The notes beneath the pieces are model-generated. The model was not told the origin of the DNA and made no database searches. It saw only the letters and a list, made by a program, of their open reading frames with translations. 64,000 nt of DNA, taken from positions 248,001-312,000 of the forward strand of contig SRSI01000002.1 of NCBI GenBank assembly GCA_005656395.1, written 5' to 3'. The stretch comes from Strongyloides papillosus. Lineage: Eukaryota; Nematoda; Chromadorea; Rhabditida; Strongyloididae. Positions 21,524-36,500 of this stretch are shown here, piece by piece. A program made the translations under genes and the position numbers. The first letter of the stretch is position 1. Each line of letters starts with the position of its first letter.

Positions 21524-24500
21524 TTATGATTGTAGTAATTGATCTTCGTATTGTTTCATGAAACATTCTCCAACTGGGAAGAATTCCCAATCACGATTGT
21601 CGTATTTTTCACGTACATAAGTCTCTTGACCTGTATATTCTGTTTCGTCTTTATTTACCAAATGTTGAAGAAAGAATCTAAAATTAGTACAATCAATACT
21701 AGTAATTAATTAAAATTAAACTTACAAATAATTAGCAAAATTATGTTCCTTTGTAGTGTGAATTTCAAAACCTCTAGGCATCCTATCAAATGCTTCCTTA
21801 CCAATATCACAAATAAAACAACTACTTTCTAATTTTTCTGTTGCTGCTTCTTGTTGATCACGAAGTTCACCAAAAGCGTCAATAATTAAACCTTGCATAA
21901 TAGCTAGAAGGATAATAATAACAAAGAAGAAAAAGGATATATCGTATAACATTCTTGGATACTCTAACTCATCACCATATGGACTTTCTATTTCATCAGC
22001 AATACCACCACCAGCTCTTACACCAGCATAGAAATGATAAATAAAACATGTTAACATATTATGACACTTTCTATCAGGTTCCTCACCTTCTTCACCCTCT
22101 TGAACATAAAATTTACGGAAAAAGTTAAATGCAAGTACTGTATATAGATATACAACTACGAGAGTCATCATAATTGTTAAAATAAGTTGTTGAAGATTGT
22201 GTGTTACAGATTGAAGGATAGCTTTTAACATAGGGAAAGATAATACTACATCTATAAGATGGAAAGCGTAGAAAAATGGTGAAATTACAACTCCACAAGT
22301 TGAGCATATTAAATAACCAACTCTGTATAAAAATTGAGCATTTGTTAATATAACACCAAACCATAACCAGCAATTGTATCGATAGTCAAATGATGTATCA
22401 CCTGGAGCACGTTCCTCACCCAATAATTTATTCAATGTCTCCTCATCAACTTGATCCTTATATTTAGCTTTAGTTTTCCTTCTAACAAACTTATCCCAAT
22501 ATTTCATTGGGAAAGATTTAGATACAATAACTATTCTATCCAAATACCATGTTACTGTATCCATAAGTCCCTGTTCCTCAGTATTATCTTCCGTTATCCA
22601 ACAACCATCAAACATCAATTTCCTAGCAACCTCTTTTTCTCTCTTAAATGTTATAAGAGGAATTTTTAATTGATAAAATGATATTAATAGTGCAAATGAA
22701 CAGAAAGCATGAAATACTGATAACCAATATAATATTTGACTCAATACCCAACCGGTAATTTCATAACTTATATATGGCACAGATAATCCTGTTATATAAA
22801 TAAACTCATCCCCTCCTTCATTTTCATCATCATCACCTGTTTCAACTACCTCTACTTCATTACCTGTCTCCTCATTTTGATGAGTAATATCAACACGATG
22901 GAACAACAGAATAACATTTATAAAGAAGGCAAGATAAAGTGTCATTTTTTCTATTGTTTTGAAGTTTCTTGCTAACATATTTAATATTGAACCTCTACTT
23001 CTAGCAGCTGCTATTTCAGCTATCTTTGGTTCGTAATTAGATATTATAGGTCCTTGTTCCTGTGGTGATAACGGTGGAAGGTATGTTATTGAACCAAGAT
23101 TACTTTGCGTTTCATGTACACTACCATTTGGTGGTGTTGGGAAGTAATTTGGTGATGGAGATGGTGTAGATTTATTCTCTGGAGTATGTAATGTATCATC
23201 TGTTGGTATGTGAATAGATGGTGCAGGATCCGGTGGCGGAGTACCATCAGGGAACATCTTATTTGTACTACTATGATCTTCGTGTGGTATATGTACACCA
23301 AATGCATCATACTCATGGTGTGTTTCGAATTTAAAGTCTGGTAAATCTTTTGTAAACATATTTGTCTTCGGTATATGTGTTCTTCTATCTTGTTTAAGAT
23401 CATTTGGCTTCTGTATATCATCTTCCTTACCAGATAATGTCATGTAATATAAGAATCTGCAAATTGTTGCTACAATTGTAAAAATAATTAAAAATCCTTC
23501 CTTGAGGAAGAAGAAACAAAATTGTAATATACTAAATATTAATTGGAACCATGTCATGGAATGAACTTTTCCTGAAACATGATGGAAACTCTTTTGCAAA
23601 TTTTCTGGTTTCAATGCTGCAGCAGCATTAACACCAATTGAATAACCAGCCTGCATCGTTTTTGTTAACTCTGTACCAGCTGTTGTTTGTCTTAAGAAAT
23701 AGTCTCTTTGTTTTAGTGCTCTTTCCATTTTGCTGTCAGAGGCATCTCCAGAGGATATCTCGGCAGCGTGTTGCATTTCAAAAATAGTATCTTCACAGAA
23801 GTTTATAAATGCTTCCAATTTTCCTTGATCACCACCATCATCTTGAAGGACATTGAAAAGGAAAGCATTTTTAGAATCTCTAATTTGTTGTTTGCTCCAT
23901 TGTTCGAGCCATGACTCTTGGATTTCAAAGTATATCTTTTCAACACGTTTACTAGATCCCATAATTTCAATTCTTCCTAAATATGGATCGAAATACTCTA
24001 ATAAAGTACTAGCCTTTTCAATTATCTTTTCTAATCTTGGGTCAGAAGTAATGTGTTCTTTAAGATTTGTTAATAATACAGCTAAATTAAATCCAATATC
24101 TCTAGCTGGATTATGGAATCTTTCAGTGAATTCCATATAATCAACTTTTCCGTCATTATTAACATCAGTACACATCATTAAATATGTAATCTCTTCCACT
24201 GAGTACATCTTTTGACTTTCCATAGCTTTTTGGAACTCTTTCGGTGATATCCAACCGTCTTTATTTGTATCAAAGTCCTGGAAGGCTTGTGATGTTGTTA
24301 AATCTTTTAATTTCAAGAACATATCTGAGAATTTCAATATCATTTCAACACATTGTTGTGATTCAACTAATGCGTCTACCATCTGTTTACCAATAGCTCC
24401 ATTTAATACATTCCCTTCAAGCATAGACAACATCAAAACAATCATATCTTTTTGTAGATTTAAAAATTCTCTTAATAATTCTAATTGTGTACTATTTTTG

Positions 24501-27500
24501 TAAAGTTTTTCCATCATATGAGCAAATAAGAAGAAGAAACCATTTATAGCATCCCATAATCTTGAATTGGCTAATGTCATTTGATTGCCAACACATGGTC
24601 CTTGAATTGATTCTGTCAATGTATTAAATACCTGACTACAAACTTGAATAGCACGTAGGAAATATTCTTTACCACCTTCATCAATCATTTCTTTTGATGA
24701 GTAATGCCAATAGAAATCCATGACACTTTCTTGAAGTCTCAATAAATAATCTACAATACAATTTATAAGATTAACACTTGTTGTATGTCCAGGTTGTGTG
24801 CGAAGGTAATTTTGGAAATCAAGATTGTGTCCTTCACAAGTTAACTGAAGGAATCTAAACAAGTCACATGTAAATTCAGCATCATTCAAATTTTGATTCT
24901 CTCCAGCTGCCAACTCTGCACCCATACCTAAACCTTCAGCTTTAATTTGTCTTTCAAACATTTCAAGATTTAATACTGAGCAATTATTCATCAATCCAGC
25001 AATTGAAGTGAAGAATCTAACATCTTTTTTCAATTGTAAATAATCAATCAACATTTTTTGGATAACCGTATTACCACCAGATAATAAATGTATACCCAAT
25101 TTGAGAGTTTTTGCAACCATCTCACTTGGTTCACCATTTGAAGCACTAATATACATTAAACACATAATTGCAGCACCTCTATCAGCTAAAACAGCTTGTT
25201 CCGCTCTCAAAGTTTGTGCCATCTCTTCTTTTTGTGCTTGATCAACCTCTCCATCATCATCTCCACCATCGTCATCTTCCTCTTCTATGTGAACTGATTT
25301 AGCCATTACTTGAGCAAAGTTTACATATAAATCATCAGAAGCTATAACTAATGCCTGTGATTCTTCTGTAGTTGCTGCTCTTTGGAAACATTGAATTAAT
25401 TGTGATAGTGGATCTGGAGCAATATTTGCTACTACTTCAGCATTTTCATCACCAATTAATACACCTTCATCGTCGAATAATCTAGCTACAGCTGATGATT
25501 CTACCTCTTCACAATCAGCACAGAGATCTTGTACTAATTTATCTTGTCCAAGGTCCTCTTCTTCTAACCAAAGTTTAGAGAAAGCTGGTAAGAAGAAATT
25601 GATACCGCGATGCCTATAATGAAAAAATGATAATAACTACTATTAAAAAATGATACAGATAAAAGCATTCAAAAACATTACAAAAAGAACATGCACAGTA
25701 TCAAGGAGGGATAGATAAAAGAACAAAAACTTTTTTAACAAAATCAACAAATAAATGTGATATAACTGAATCATATCTATTCTTACTTATCAACTTTATA
25801 AAGGTGACTGGCCGTAATTAAGGAAATAGCCATTCTTTTTCTTTGGAGTGTTAATACTTTTTTCCATTTATCCTCTTTCTCCTGCCTACTTGTAGCCTAG
25901 AAGGGAAAGGAAAATTTTAAAGGGTAAAAATTAATGTTATTTAAAGAATTTTTTATATAAATTTAGAAAGAAAGTGATACTTTTTGTGATAGAATGCCAA
26001 AGGAAGGTGAAAATTAAAAATGCATATCAAAGTTAATGTCTGAGACGAGGAAGACAGAAAATTGGGTTAGAAGAGTATTGTTGTAATGCGAGCAAAATGA
26101 GTTAAAATTACTCTTGGAGCACCCCGATCTAAACTTTGTATATTTATACCTTGGAATGCCATATAGCGGTACCATGCGGAAACAAGCCACAACGGCACGT
26201 TTTCTCTGGCTGGACAACATCTTTTTCCATGAACAATGATGTGCTGCAGATGGATGATCACTCTGAAACGTCATAAAAAGGTTTAATTACCATATCCTTT
26301 TTAATAAATATCTTATTATGGGTGGAAGAGAATTATTAATTTAGTGACAACTGTTATATGAAAATTATACAGAGACAATTGGTATGATAAAGGACAATGT
26401 TAATTAATTAACTTACACGAAAGTAACGACGTTTACGTTTCTCAATTAAACGTGTATTCTAAACATTTAAAACATAAAAATAACGTAAAAATAATGAACA
26501 AATGAATTATATGTATCCATTAAAATAGATAGGAACAAAATAATTAGTATTTTCAAACTTTAAACTTATTAAAACTTTAGATATGTGTCTTTCATTATTT
26601 GATTTGAAAGAAAATAAATTGTAAAATAATATAATTATTTTTATTATGATAAAATTTATGTGTAATTTTTTATTTCTTAAACTTACAGTATGGAGGATAG
26701 CTACAACTTGTCCCATATTTGCTATTTTTTCAACTACAGCATCTTGATTCATTAAATCTTTACCACGCATTTGACTTTTACCGATTTTAGTGTACAACGA
26801 TAATTGCCAAGCATTTTTATCAGTTGGATCTGTCTTAACTGGTATCTCACTTAATCCTCTAATAAATTCTCTTATCTTCTCTTCATTCTCTTTATTCAAA
26901 AACTTTTCTTTACTTTGTTGAACTATATCGAGTTCACGACCACCAAAAACATTCAAACCAACAGGAAGAAGTCTCTTCAAACAAGCAATAACTATACTGT
27001 TTGCATGTTTATCTTTCTTAACAAAACCTTCTCTTCTTTTTTTCTTCCTTTCTGCTATAGCAGCTTTACCTGTCTTCATTTCACCACCAGCATTCATTTG
27101 ATCCTCCTCAAACTGTGCCATATAATTTAATTCCTCTCTCTTGAAAATTTGACTGAATGACCATATTTTAAATATTACAGCAACATTTTCGTAAATTCTA
27201 TCACTCTCCCAACTAGGATTCTTTAACCATTTTGCACGATGGAGATCCGTATATTTCATAAGTATTGGGAAGAATGCATAAACATCTCTAACTAACTTAG
27301 CATTATCCTCACCAACTGTACCTTCATCAGCATCGTCTGGATGTGTTCTCATTCTTTCCTCCTCTTTATATGACAACTCAGCTGCAGTACATAATTTTTC
27401 TGCTATCGGTAATAAATATTCCTTTACAGGATCGCATGTAACATGCTGAATAATTGGCACAGCAAAGTATGTTACTCTACATAACCATTGGGCATTCTCA

Positions 27501-30500
27501 GAACCGATATGATCTCTTATCATAGCTAGAAGTGAACAGAATATTCTATTCATATATTCACTATTAGCTCTTGTTATTGGTAAGGAATTTTGACTACTAT
27601 TAGGTCCATCATCACCCATATTCCACCAAAATGTTAGATAAGCACATGCTAAAGGTAAATCAACATCATAAACGTTTGGTGCTTGGTTGTAAGGGATTGA
27701 ATTTTGTGCTATTTGTTCAATACGTTCCATTAACTTTTCTAGTGTTGGTATGTGTGATGATAAATTTTGTAACATCTCTTGAACTTGAACTGATTGATCA
27801 GCAGATTTTGCTAATACTGAATATTTATTATTTTGATTAAATTCTGGTTCCAAAAATGCTACAGGGAATGTTGAAGCAAACGCTGAAAGGCATTGTCCTA
27901 ATGATGGTCTGTGTTTCTCAACTTCATGTAATATTGTAGCACGAGATTCATAGGATGTCTGTATTTCGGTAACCATGTATAAACTGTCTAGAATCTTATA
28001 ACAAGCTGCTTGTATATCATCCAGTAACAAATCAGCACCAAAGTGATTTCTTGCTAGATGATGGAACATAGTTGTTAAACATGGAATAATCATTTGATTA
28101 GCAAATTCTAATGATATCCAACTCTTCAAATTTTGTCCTCTTAACAAACTGTATTGTCCGTTATTTTTTAATTCATTAACAGCAGCTAGAAGATCATCAG
28201 CACAATTATTGAAAAATGTATATAATCCAGTTCTAATGATATCGGAATTAATTTTAACCAATGTTCTTAAATCAAGAGCTTGAGTAAGGCCTTGTAAACA
28301 TTTCACAGTAATTTTAGCTACAGAACCAAATGCATGATTCTTTATTCTTAATAATGCAGCTAATCTACAAAATAGTGAAGCAACCATTTCTTTTTCTTTA
28401 TTACTTGCAGTACCTGTTTGCACCATTATGCTGGATTCTAGGAAATAATTCTTATGTGCATTGAAATATGCATGCATCATTGGGAGTACTACTTTTTCGA
28501 AGAATTTAACATCTTGTCCCTCTTTTTTGAATGAATTTCTTCTTGTTAACTCTTGTGATGGTTTGACTGATTTCATTTTATAACTTGCTTGTTCCAAATA
28601 CTGGATCAATTTTTCCAACAAATTATAAGCAAATCTTTTTTCAACATTACCTCTTTCACCCTCGATTTTTGTTCTTTCTTTAGCTGGTGTATTACTTCTA
28701 CTCATATTTACTCTATATCCATGGTATTGTAAGAATTTTAATATCTCTGCAGCATGGAATCTATTTTTTCTTCTCTCAAAATCTGTTAATAAATCCCATG
28801 GTACCAATGCTGGTGGTAAACTACTTGGTTTCCCTGATATCTCAGAGAATATTTTCTTACACCATATATTATGACTATTTTCTGCTATCTTCTCAGCAGC
28901 AGACATCATATCTTTTTCCAAATTCATATTACTCAAGTCAACTGGTTTTGGATTGAAATCTGCAATACATGTACCAGATATAACGTGATTTTGGGCTGAT
29001 TTTTCAGCAGCATCAAAATCATACACTTCTATTATATAACCCCATGCTAGGAGAGATTTAATACACTCTGCACACCTGTCTTTATAGAAACTTTTCTCAT
29101 TGTCTTTTAATAATTTAAATGGTTTCAATCTTGGGTGTGTTTTTTCAACTCTAGAGTATAATTCTGCAAATTTCCATCCTTTTTCTAACTTTCTCGCACT
29201 CCATGAATCATGGAAATGCTCAGCAAATTTATTTATCATATCATTTAACTCATTTTTCAAAGTAATATTATCTATTGGTATAGGTTTCGGTGACCATGAA
29301 CCTTCATTATCTTTAACTTTAGCTAATTCAGTATCTTCACTACCACTTGTTAAAGAGTAATCTGGTGAGATAGCCGAACCAATAGCTGTTAAACATGGTA
29401 AAGCTTTACCAAACAACTCTGGATCATATGGTTTTGAACCTAATGAATCAAAGATTGCATAGAATAATAACATTGATAACCTTTTCTCTGTTTCATTGGC
29501 AACACCATATTGATTACCAGATCCATAATATTTATTACATCTTTCATAATGGAGTGTCATAATACGTAAGGGTACTAGAACATTATCTTTCATCTCCTGT
29601 ATATCAATGATTACTTTTCTCAATAATTTTATCATCATTGGTGGAGGTAATTCTCTTGTGATAGCTACTAAGAAATCACTCACAGCATCACGTTGATTCT
29701 TAGTTAAACTTTGTAATCTATTCATTCTATATACTGTATGAAGTGTTGCATCGAGGAGAGCCGAATGGTGCTCAGCATCGGAGAAGAAATGTGAATGATT
29801 TGTCAGAAGGGGTAAAACACAATTACAAAGATATCTATTTAAGGCTAATGCTGTATCGGATTCAGTTGCTTTGGGTGAATCCATCATTGTGGCTGCACGA
29901 AGATCAGGAAGGAATGATTGTTCCATAAACGAGAATAACATTTCTTGTGAATCTATACCATAGACACGATCTAAGAATAATAGTACAGATGCCTTGTGTG
30001 ACGGCATAAGTCCAGGTTGAGGACCAGCATTATCTTAAAAAATGAAAAATTAACAAAAATTTAATAGATTAAAAACAATACATAACAATAATAACATAAA
30101 TTAGATAAAAACAATAAAATTAATACACAATACTACTAGAAGACATACTGAAGAGAAGGCTAATCCCACTCCTTCTTCTCCTATTTTTCGCCATCTTAAT
30201 AAAATCTAAATTCTCTTCAATATCAAATTCCCTCAACCTCAAAATTTTTTTTCTTCTTAACCTCTTAGCTTGGCTTTTCGCCCTCCGAACAGGGGAACTA
30301 GAAATAGATTCAGTGGCTGTATCATAACTAGACTCTCCTGAATCTTCCTCATTTTCATAGATAACATTTAATGATTTAGCATTCCTCAATAAATCATCAT
30401 GCATAGGATTATTATTATCATTACATAATGACAATAATTTTTGTTTTGTTAAGTTATCAGCAATTGTTGCAAGATTAGTAGGGGAATTTACTTGGGATAG

Positions 30501-33500
30501 GACAACTGTAGGGATAAACATACCATCTAATACGGAACGGAGATTTGGTATTTTGAAACGTAATGCTAATATTTTTCCAAGATCATCTAATGAGATGAGG
30601 GAACGTAAAATTGCCCTGGCACGTACTGAATCACCCTTTCCTTCTTGAATTGTCATTGGATCTGGTGCACATTTTGCTAGTAAATCAACTAAACTGGAAT
30701 AGAAATCAAGGATACTTGCACCGAGATCAACGTAATCATCACCTTCAGTTTCTTTTGATGGATAATGAGGATGATCCTTGAAAATTGGTGATCTCAAGAA
30801 ATCTACTGTTATACCATTTTCTAATTCATTAATATCCTCACTTAATAATATCGCTTCCTGGAATGCAGAGAATAATCCCTGACCTTCACCTTTTAATGCA
30901 ACACCCAAACATTCCGGTCTTCTAATTAACAATCTTATTACAAGATTAGCATTCTCCTCAACATTCTCACCATTTATCCAGACACAAAATCTTAAAAAGT
31001 CTATATATCTTTCACCTTCCAATGGATCCCAACCAATATCAGGGTATCCCTTAGCAATTAACTCTGAATTCGGTTGTAAACCACATCTACTTAAATACAC
31101 AGTAACTTTATCCAATTCCTCTTCTTTCAATGCTAATGCCAACTCATTATTATCCATAAAACTTGAATATGCAACATCCAATGGAACGGAACCTCTTAAA
31201 CTTGGTCTTGCCAATAGCATAGTAGCATTGTCGAGGAGGAATGATAAGTGTTCAAACATAGCTTTCTGATTTTGTCTACTTGTCCTACAGAAGTAACATA
31301 AGAATCTTGAACATGCTACAACCATTTCACTGGCATCTTTAATAGGACTACTTGAAACTGGATCATCGGGATCTCTTTCTATTTCAACTGTGTTTTGTTG
31401 GGCAGTTAATACATTCATCATTATCGACATAACATTTTCATGGACTTTTAATAATCTCATCAAATCTGGGTGTTGGAAGAAAATTCTGTTGTTCATTAAT
31501 TGCCATAACGCTCTTTTCAAGATAACTTCTTCAGTTGTCTCAAATTGAACAGTTAATAATTCTCTTATCTGCATTAAAAATGTAATAAAAATCTGAACAT
31601 CCTCAACATTTCTTTCATGGAAAACATATGTTTGATTCATTGAATCCATTAATTCTCTAATGCCATTATATTGACGGAGGAGTAAAGCAAACATTCTTCT
31701 TATCAATTCATTAGATTCAATAATATTATCAGTAGCCCATTGTTTTAATAATTGCACAATCATATTTCTGAAATTTTTAGTTCCCTGTTTTGCTACAACC
31801 TCCTCATCATCTACGGCATTTGGTGGTACAGATACAACAAGGTGTGCCAATGAATCAACCCATGATGTTTCTTCATCCAAATCAATTATCTCTTCTATTT
31901 TGCCTACATCCTCTTCAACGTCATTACAACCACACTTTGTTACTAATAAACTACAAAAATCTCGTAATTGATCTTGTAATGTCTCCGCCATTGGACATTG
32001 ATCATACTCAACATCATCATCCAACAACATCCCTTCTTTATCTTCCTTTTTCTTACATCCCAACAATCTATACATTTGTTCATTTGGTGGGCATCTAAAT
32101 TCTTTAGTCTTCCTTGCAGCTTCAGCCGGTGGCATATCGGTTTGTTTAATATCCATATATCTAGCACATTGATCTTGTTGTAATTCACCAACAAAACCTT
32201 CTGAAAATGATATCAAACTTTCTATTCTATTTCTTAATTGTATATCACATAAATGATCTAATATATTAACTATTTGTAATTTTACACCTTCAGCAACATC
32301 AATATCTAAAATTCCTTTTAATTTTGTTCCTGGTTTATAATTCTCATCAAATGCAGCTGGATGGATAATTCTTAATATCTCTATTAATTCATCATCACTA
32401 AAAAGTCCCATGATAAGAAGGTGATCAAATAGTTTAAATAATGGTTCAAAGTGATCTAGATTATTGCCACCGATTAGATCACGACAATTCATCACAGCAT
32501 GGTGCATTGCTTCGCCAAAAGCTGACATAACATAATTTTTCAATGCTCTAAAGTTAAATGCTGGTGGTAATAATTTTACTTGAGAGTCTTTAGTAAAACT
32601 TTTTACTGGTGGATCACTTTTAACAACTGGTCTTATACATAACGATTTTCCTAATATATGTGGATAGCGACAATCTGCATCATCACTAAAGATATCTTTA
32701 ACCATCAATTCTGGTACTAATGGCAAAACATATTCATGTGATGTACTTTGAATAGCATCTGTATGCGATTTCAAATAACATGCTATCAAGAAATCATGAA
32801 AACCTTGACGCATTGATCCTGATAAATAATGATTCTTTATGGCATACATTATCTGATCTTCATCAACATGTTGGCATAATATATGCGAAACTTTCTGATT
32901 TCCATGACTTGCTAATTTGCAGTATAAATTCAATGTTTGCCTATGGAATGTAAGTAACTCTGGCATCTCAATTAACTCCAAAATATCGTATGATTTATTT
33001 TTTTCAGGTATATGAACTAACATTACACGTACTGGATCGTTACATAAGACTGACCATCCACGAGTATCGGATAATTTTAGAGAAGTTGTCCTTAGACATT
33101 CATTTGGTACACGTGCCCAATGATAAGGTGTCAATACCTGAACACTCAATCTTGGCGGACAATATGGAATCAAACTTTTTGCTGATGATTTGAATAATGC
33201 AGCACTTAATGGCCATGTATATCTAACTCTTCCAAGCTCAAATTGACAAACCTCACTTGATGTTGGTATAACAAAAGCAGCTGGATATAACATCAAACCA
33301 GCTTCCAACCTAAACTTCCTTCCAGTATCCTGTCCCTCAACATAAAAACTCAATTCCCCAGCAGAGGTGTCAATAACACAACCAATTAAAACACCAGTAA
33401 CTTTTGTGTTTGTTGTATCATTGACACATGTTAATAACTCTCCAGCATTGAGTAAATAACAATTTCTGAATTCTATTAATTCTTGTGGCATTGTCAATCC

Positions 33501-36500
33501 ATCACTACCAAATTCAATACTAGCAAATTTGCATGATCTTACTGCTTGACTGTTTTTGAATGATGAGACATATGAATGGTATTGTGGTGTTACCCAACCA
33601 ACATATACAGATGATGGATCCTGCCCAGGAAATATTCTTAAACCAAAATAATAATCATTTATACCTTCACCAAGGGTTTGCATTGCCTGAACATCACTGT
33701 CTTTATCAGTAATTAAATTTGAATCCTCAAGACCCAATGCTGTTGAAATGATACTTCCTCTAGTTGCTTGATATTGTTTCATATTTGCAGCATTTTTCGA
33801 TCCTTTTCTTTTGAATGATTTTCTTCCCGGTCCAGATACTGGCATATCAGCTAACACATCAATACTTCCTTGATGACTATCTATGAAAACGTTACTATCA
33901 CGTTTTGCCATAACTGTTGCTGGTAATATTTCTGTTGTCCTGTATTTTTTTGGCTCTGGTGGAGGTTTTTCTTTTATACGCGTGTGACTGGCATCACGGA
34001 TTCTTTTGAATATACCGGGTTTCTTTTCTTTAGATTTTGTTGAGACTTTGTCATGTTGTGAATCTGAATGACTGTCACCACCTTCATCTCGAGAACTAAA
34101 GATAAAAAATAATTAAAAAAGAATAAAATTCAGGGTATAATCAGGGAAGGAATGGAGATATAAAATACTGGTTAATGACATGTACAATGTTAAATTTTAT
34201 CAAACAAAAGCTTAACACAGTTTATTTTGCATTTTATTTTATAGGATAATTTTTACTAAAAATGACGAAAAAAAACTAAAGACAAAAACCCCAGGATGAC
34301 AACACAAAATAATTAAGTAAGGGAGATAGAAAACTAAAGCCTCTTAAAAATTAAAAAATGTAACCTAGACAAAAACATAACCTCATACAATCTTTCCAGA
34401 AACGCTTTTTTTCAGTATCATTATTTCCATCTGTAAGATACGTCAAAACCGTGCTGTCATATGAGTGGCATCCAAACTCAATAAGAATCTTGAGGCGTTC
34501 ACGTTGCCTGCTAAAATTATTAAACAGAAATACATCGGGTTAGTCTTATATATATAAATGTTTTGTAAACGTGTAATAATTGGAAACAAAAAATTAACAC
34601 ATAAGGTTAAACAGTTTAAAATAAATGAGAAGGTTAACAAAAATGGTGGAAACAAAAAACTTACTGTGCTGCAGCTCCCTCTGATACGTCAAATTCTCCT
34701 ATGGAACTATGGAGGGTAGCTTTACCTCCATGGACATCGTCATCTGATTCACGTTTACCTTTCCTACCAAAGGCTGATAGTAAACCTTTCTTCTTCTTTT
34801 TACCATCTCTTTCACTATCTTCTTCATGTTCAGTCATATGAGAATATTGATATTCTTTAATAGCCTCAATTGTTCTTTCCTTTTCGTCATTGTATATTAA
34901 GGATGAGTTAACTTTAACAGGAAGACTCAATCTTAAAAATTCCATATGATTAATCTTATCTGAACTACTTCCATCGTTATTAGTAGTTTTCAATGTCAAT
35001 TTCAAACATGGTGGTGTATTTGATGTTGGCAATATTCTTGACATCTCTAATGCACTTTCAACATGACTGATTTCCCTAAACATTGGTAAACTTTTACCAT
35101 ACCACATCGGCATTTGCCTATACATATTAACACAAAAAGGTTCATAGCCTTCTTGTAAACCACATGTCGTGAAGAATTTCAATGAATTTGAATCTTGTCC
35201 AAAATTAAGTCTTGCTCTTTGTCCAGCACTCAATGTCATACATGGAACAAAGCCGTCACCATTAATAATATTATCAAAAGCCATCTCAGAACCAGATGGA
35301 TCCAACAAAAGTTCACCATTCAACGAAAATGATATTGTCCTATCATTTAAATCCAAAAAACACCCAACAATATCACCAACTTTCCATTCTTTACCATAAC
35401 TCTCAGCACCTTGATGCCATTTTTTACCTAAATACCCATCAAAAGCATACGATTTATCATCACTACCAACTTTTGTATCAGGGTGACATGAAATATCTGC
35501 CCATCCTATTCTCATAAAACCATTTGTAAGGACTTCAAATTCGAAATACCATTTACCACTTGTGACTGCATATGATGTCTCAGCTCTATACGTTATACTA
35601 GAAGCCTTCTTAGCAGTAAACTCCTTCTCCGCCTGTTCATCATGTTCTATTGCAGGAGCTTCTAAAAATATTCCAAACAATTGGAGGACTTTTATTGTCT
35701 CTCTGGCAGTTTCTTTATTAGCTTCCTTGATACGCTTGTCAACATCCTCGTATGGTACCAAATGGGGTGATCTTTTTTGTGTACTTGTTATGATTTCATT
35801 CACACCAAAGGTATAACCTCTTTTGATTTTTTCTTTAGCCCACACGTTATGGATGTTTTTCGCTAAAGCCTCTACTAATGTAGTTTCAAGAGCTTCTGAT
35901 AATATTATTTCGTGTGTATCTAGTGGTTGTGGTTTAAAACCATTGGACATTAAGAAATTATTCGGGAGTCTTATGGGACGCATACGTGTTGGGGGTTTAT
36001 CTAGAATCATGTGGTAACCTAATGCTTCTATTGTCCTCATTGTATCTATAGCTAATTTAAGATTATATTCTTTTTCTGTTGAGGGTAACTGATCAAATGA
36101 TATCAAACATGGGTGGGTTTTTAATGTTTCTGAGCGATTTGGTGCATATGTCCATCCAAGGGATATCTTTTTCATGGCCCATAATTCGTGGAGATTTTGA
36201 GCAAATTGTGTGTGGTGTTGGACGGCGAATGATGCTAATGTTATTTTACTAATGTCAACTGGTTCAGGAACAAATGGTTCTATATTATTAAGTATATTAG
36301 ATGTTCCTGAATATATATTTTTAGTTAGATCACCAAATGATAAAACTTCAGCAATCTCTAATTTCTTCTCTACAGCCTCATAAACAGGTGAAAATCCATC
36401 TGGTGGTCCGTATTTTAATTTACCATGATCACCACCAAAAAGAAAACGACACGATACCTTTGATGATAATGACATTACAGGGAAGAAAAAACCATCAAAA

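Noticed and set aside
22125..22373. Minus-strand 82-codon ORF inside the RyR region
   Set aside because: Out-of-frame shadow of RyR exon 8.
26014..26274. Exon 7a read through to a longer ORF (MTFQSDHPS...)
   Set aside because: The ORF runs past the AG|GTATAA donor into intron; phase and homology end at 26150.
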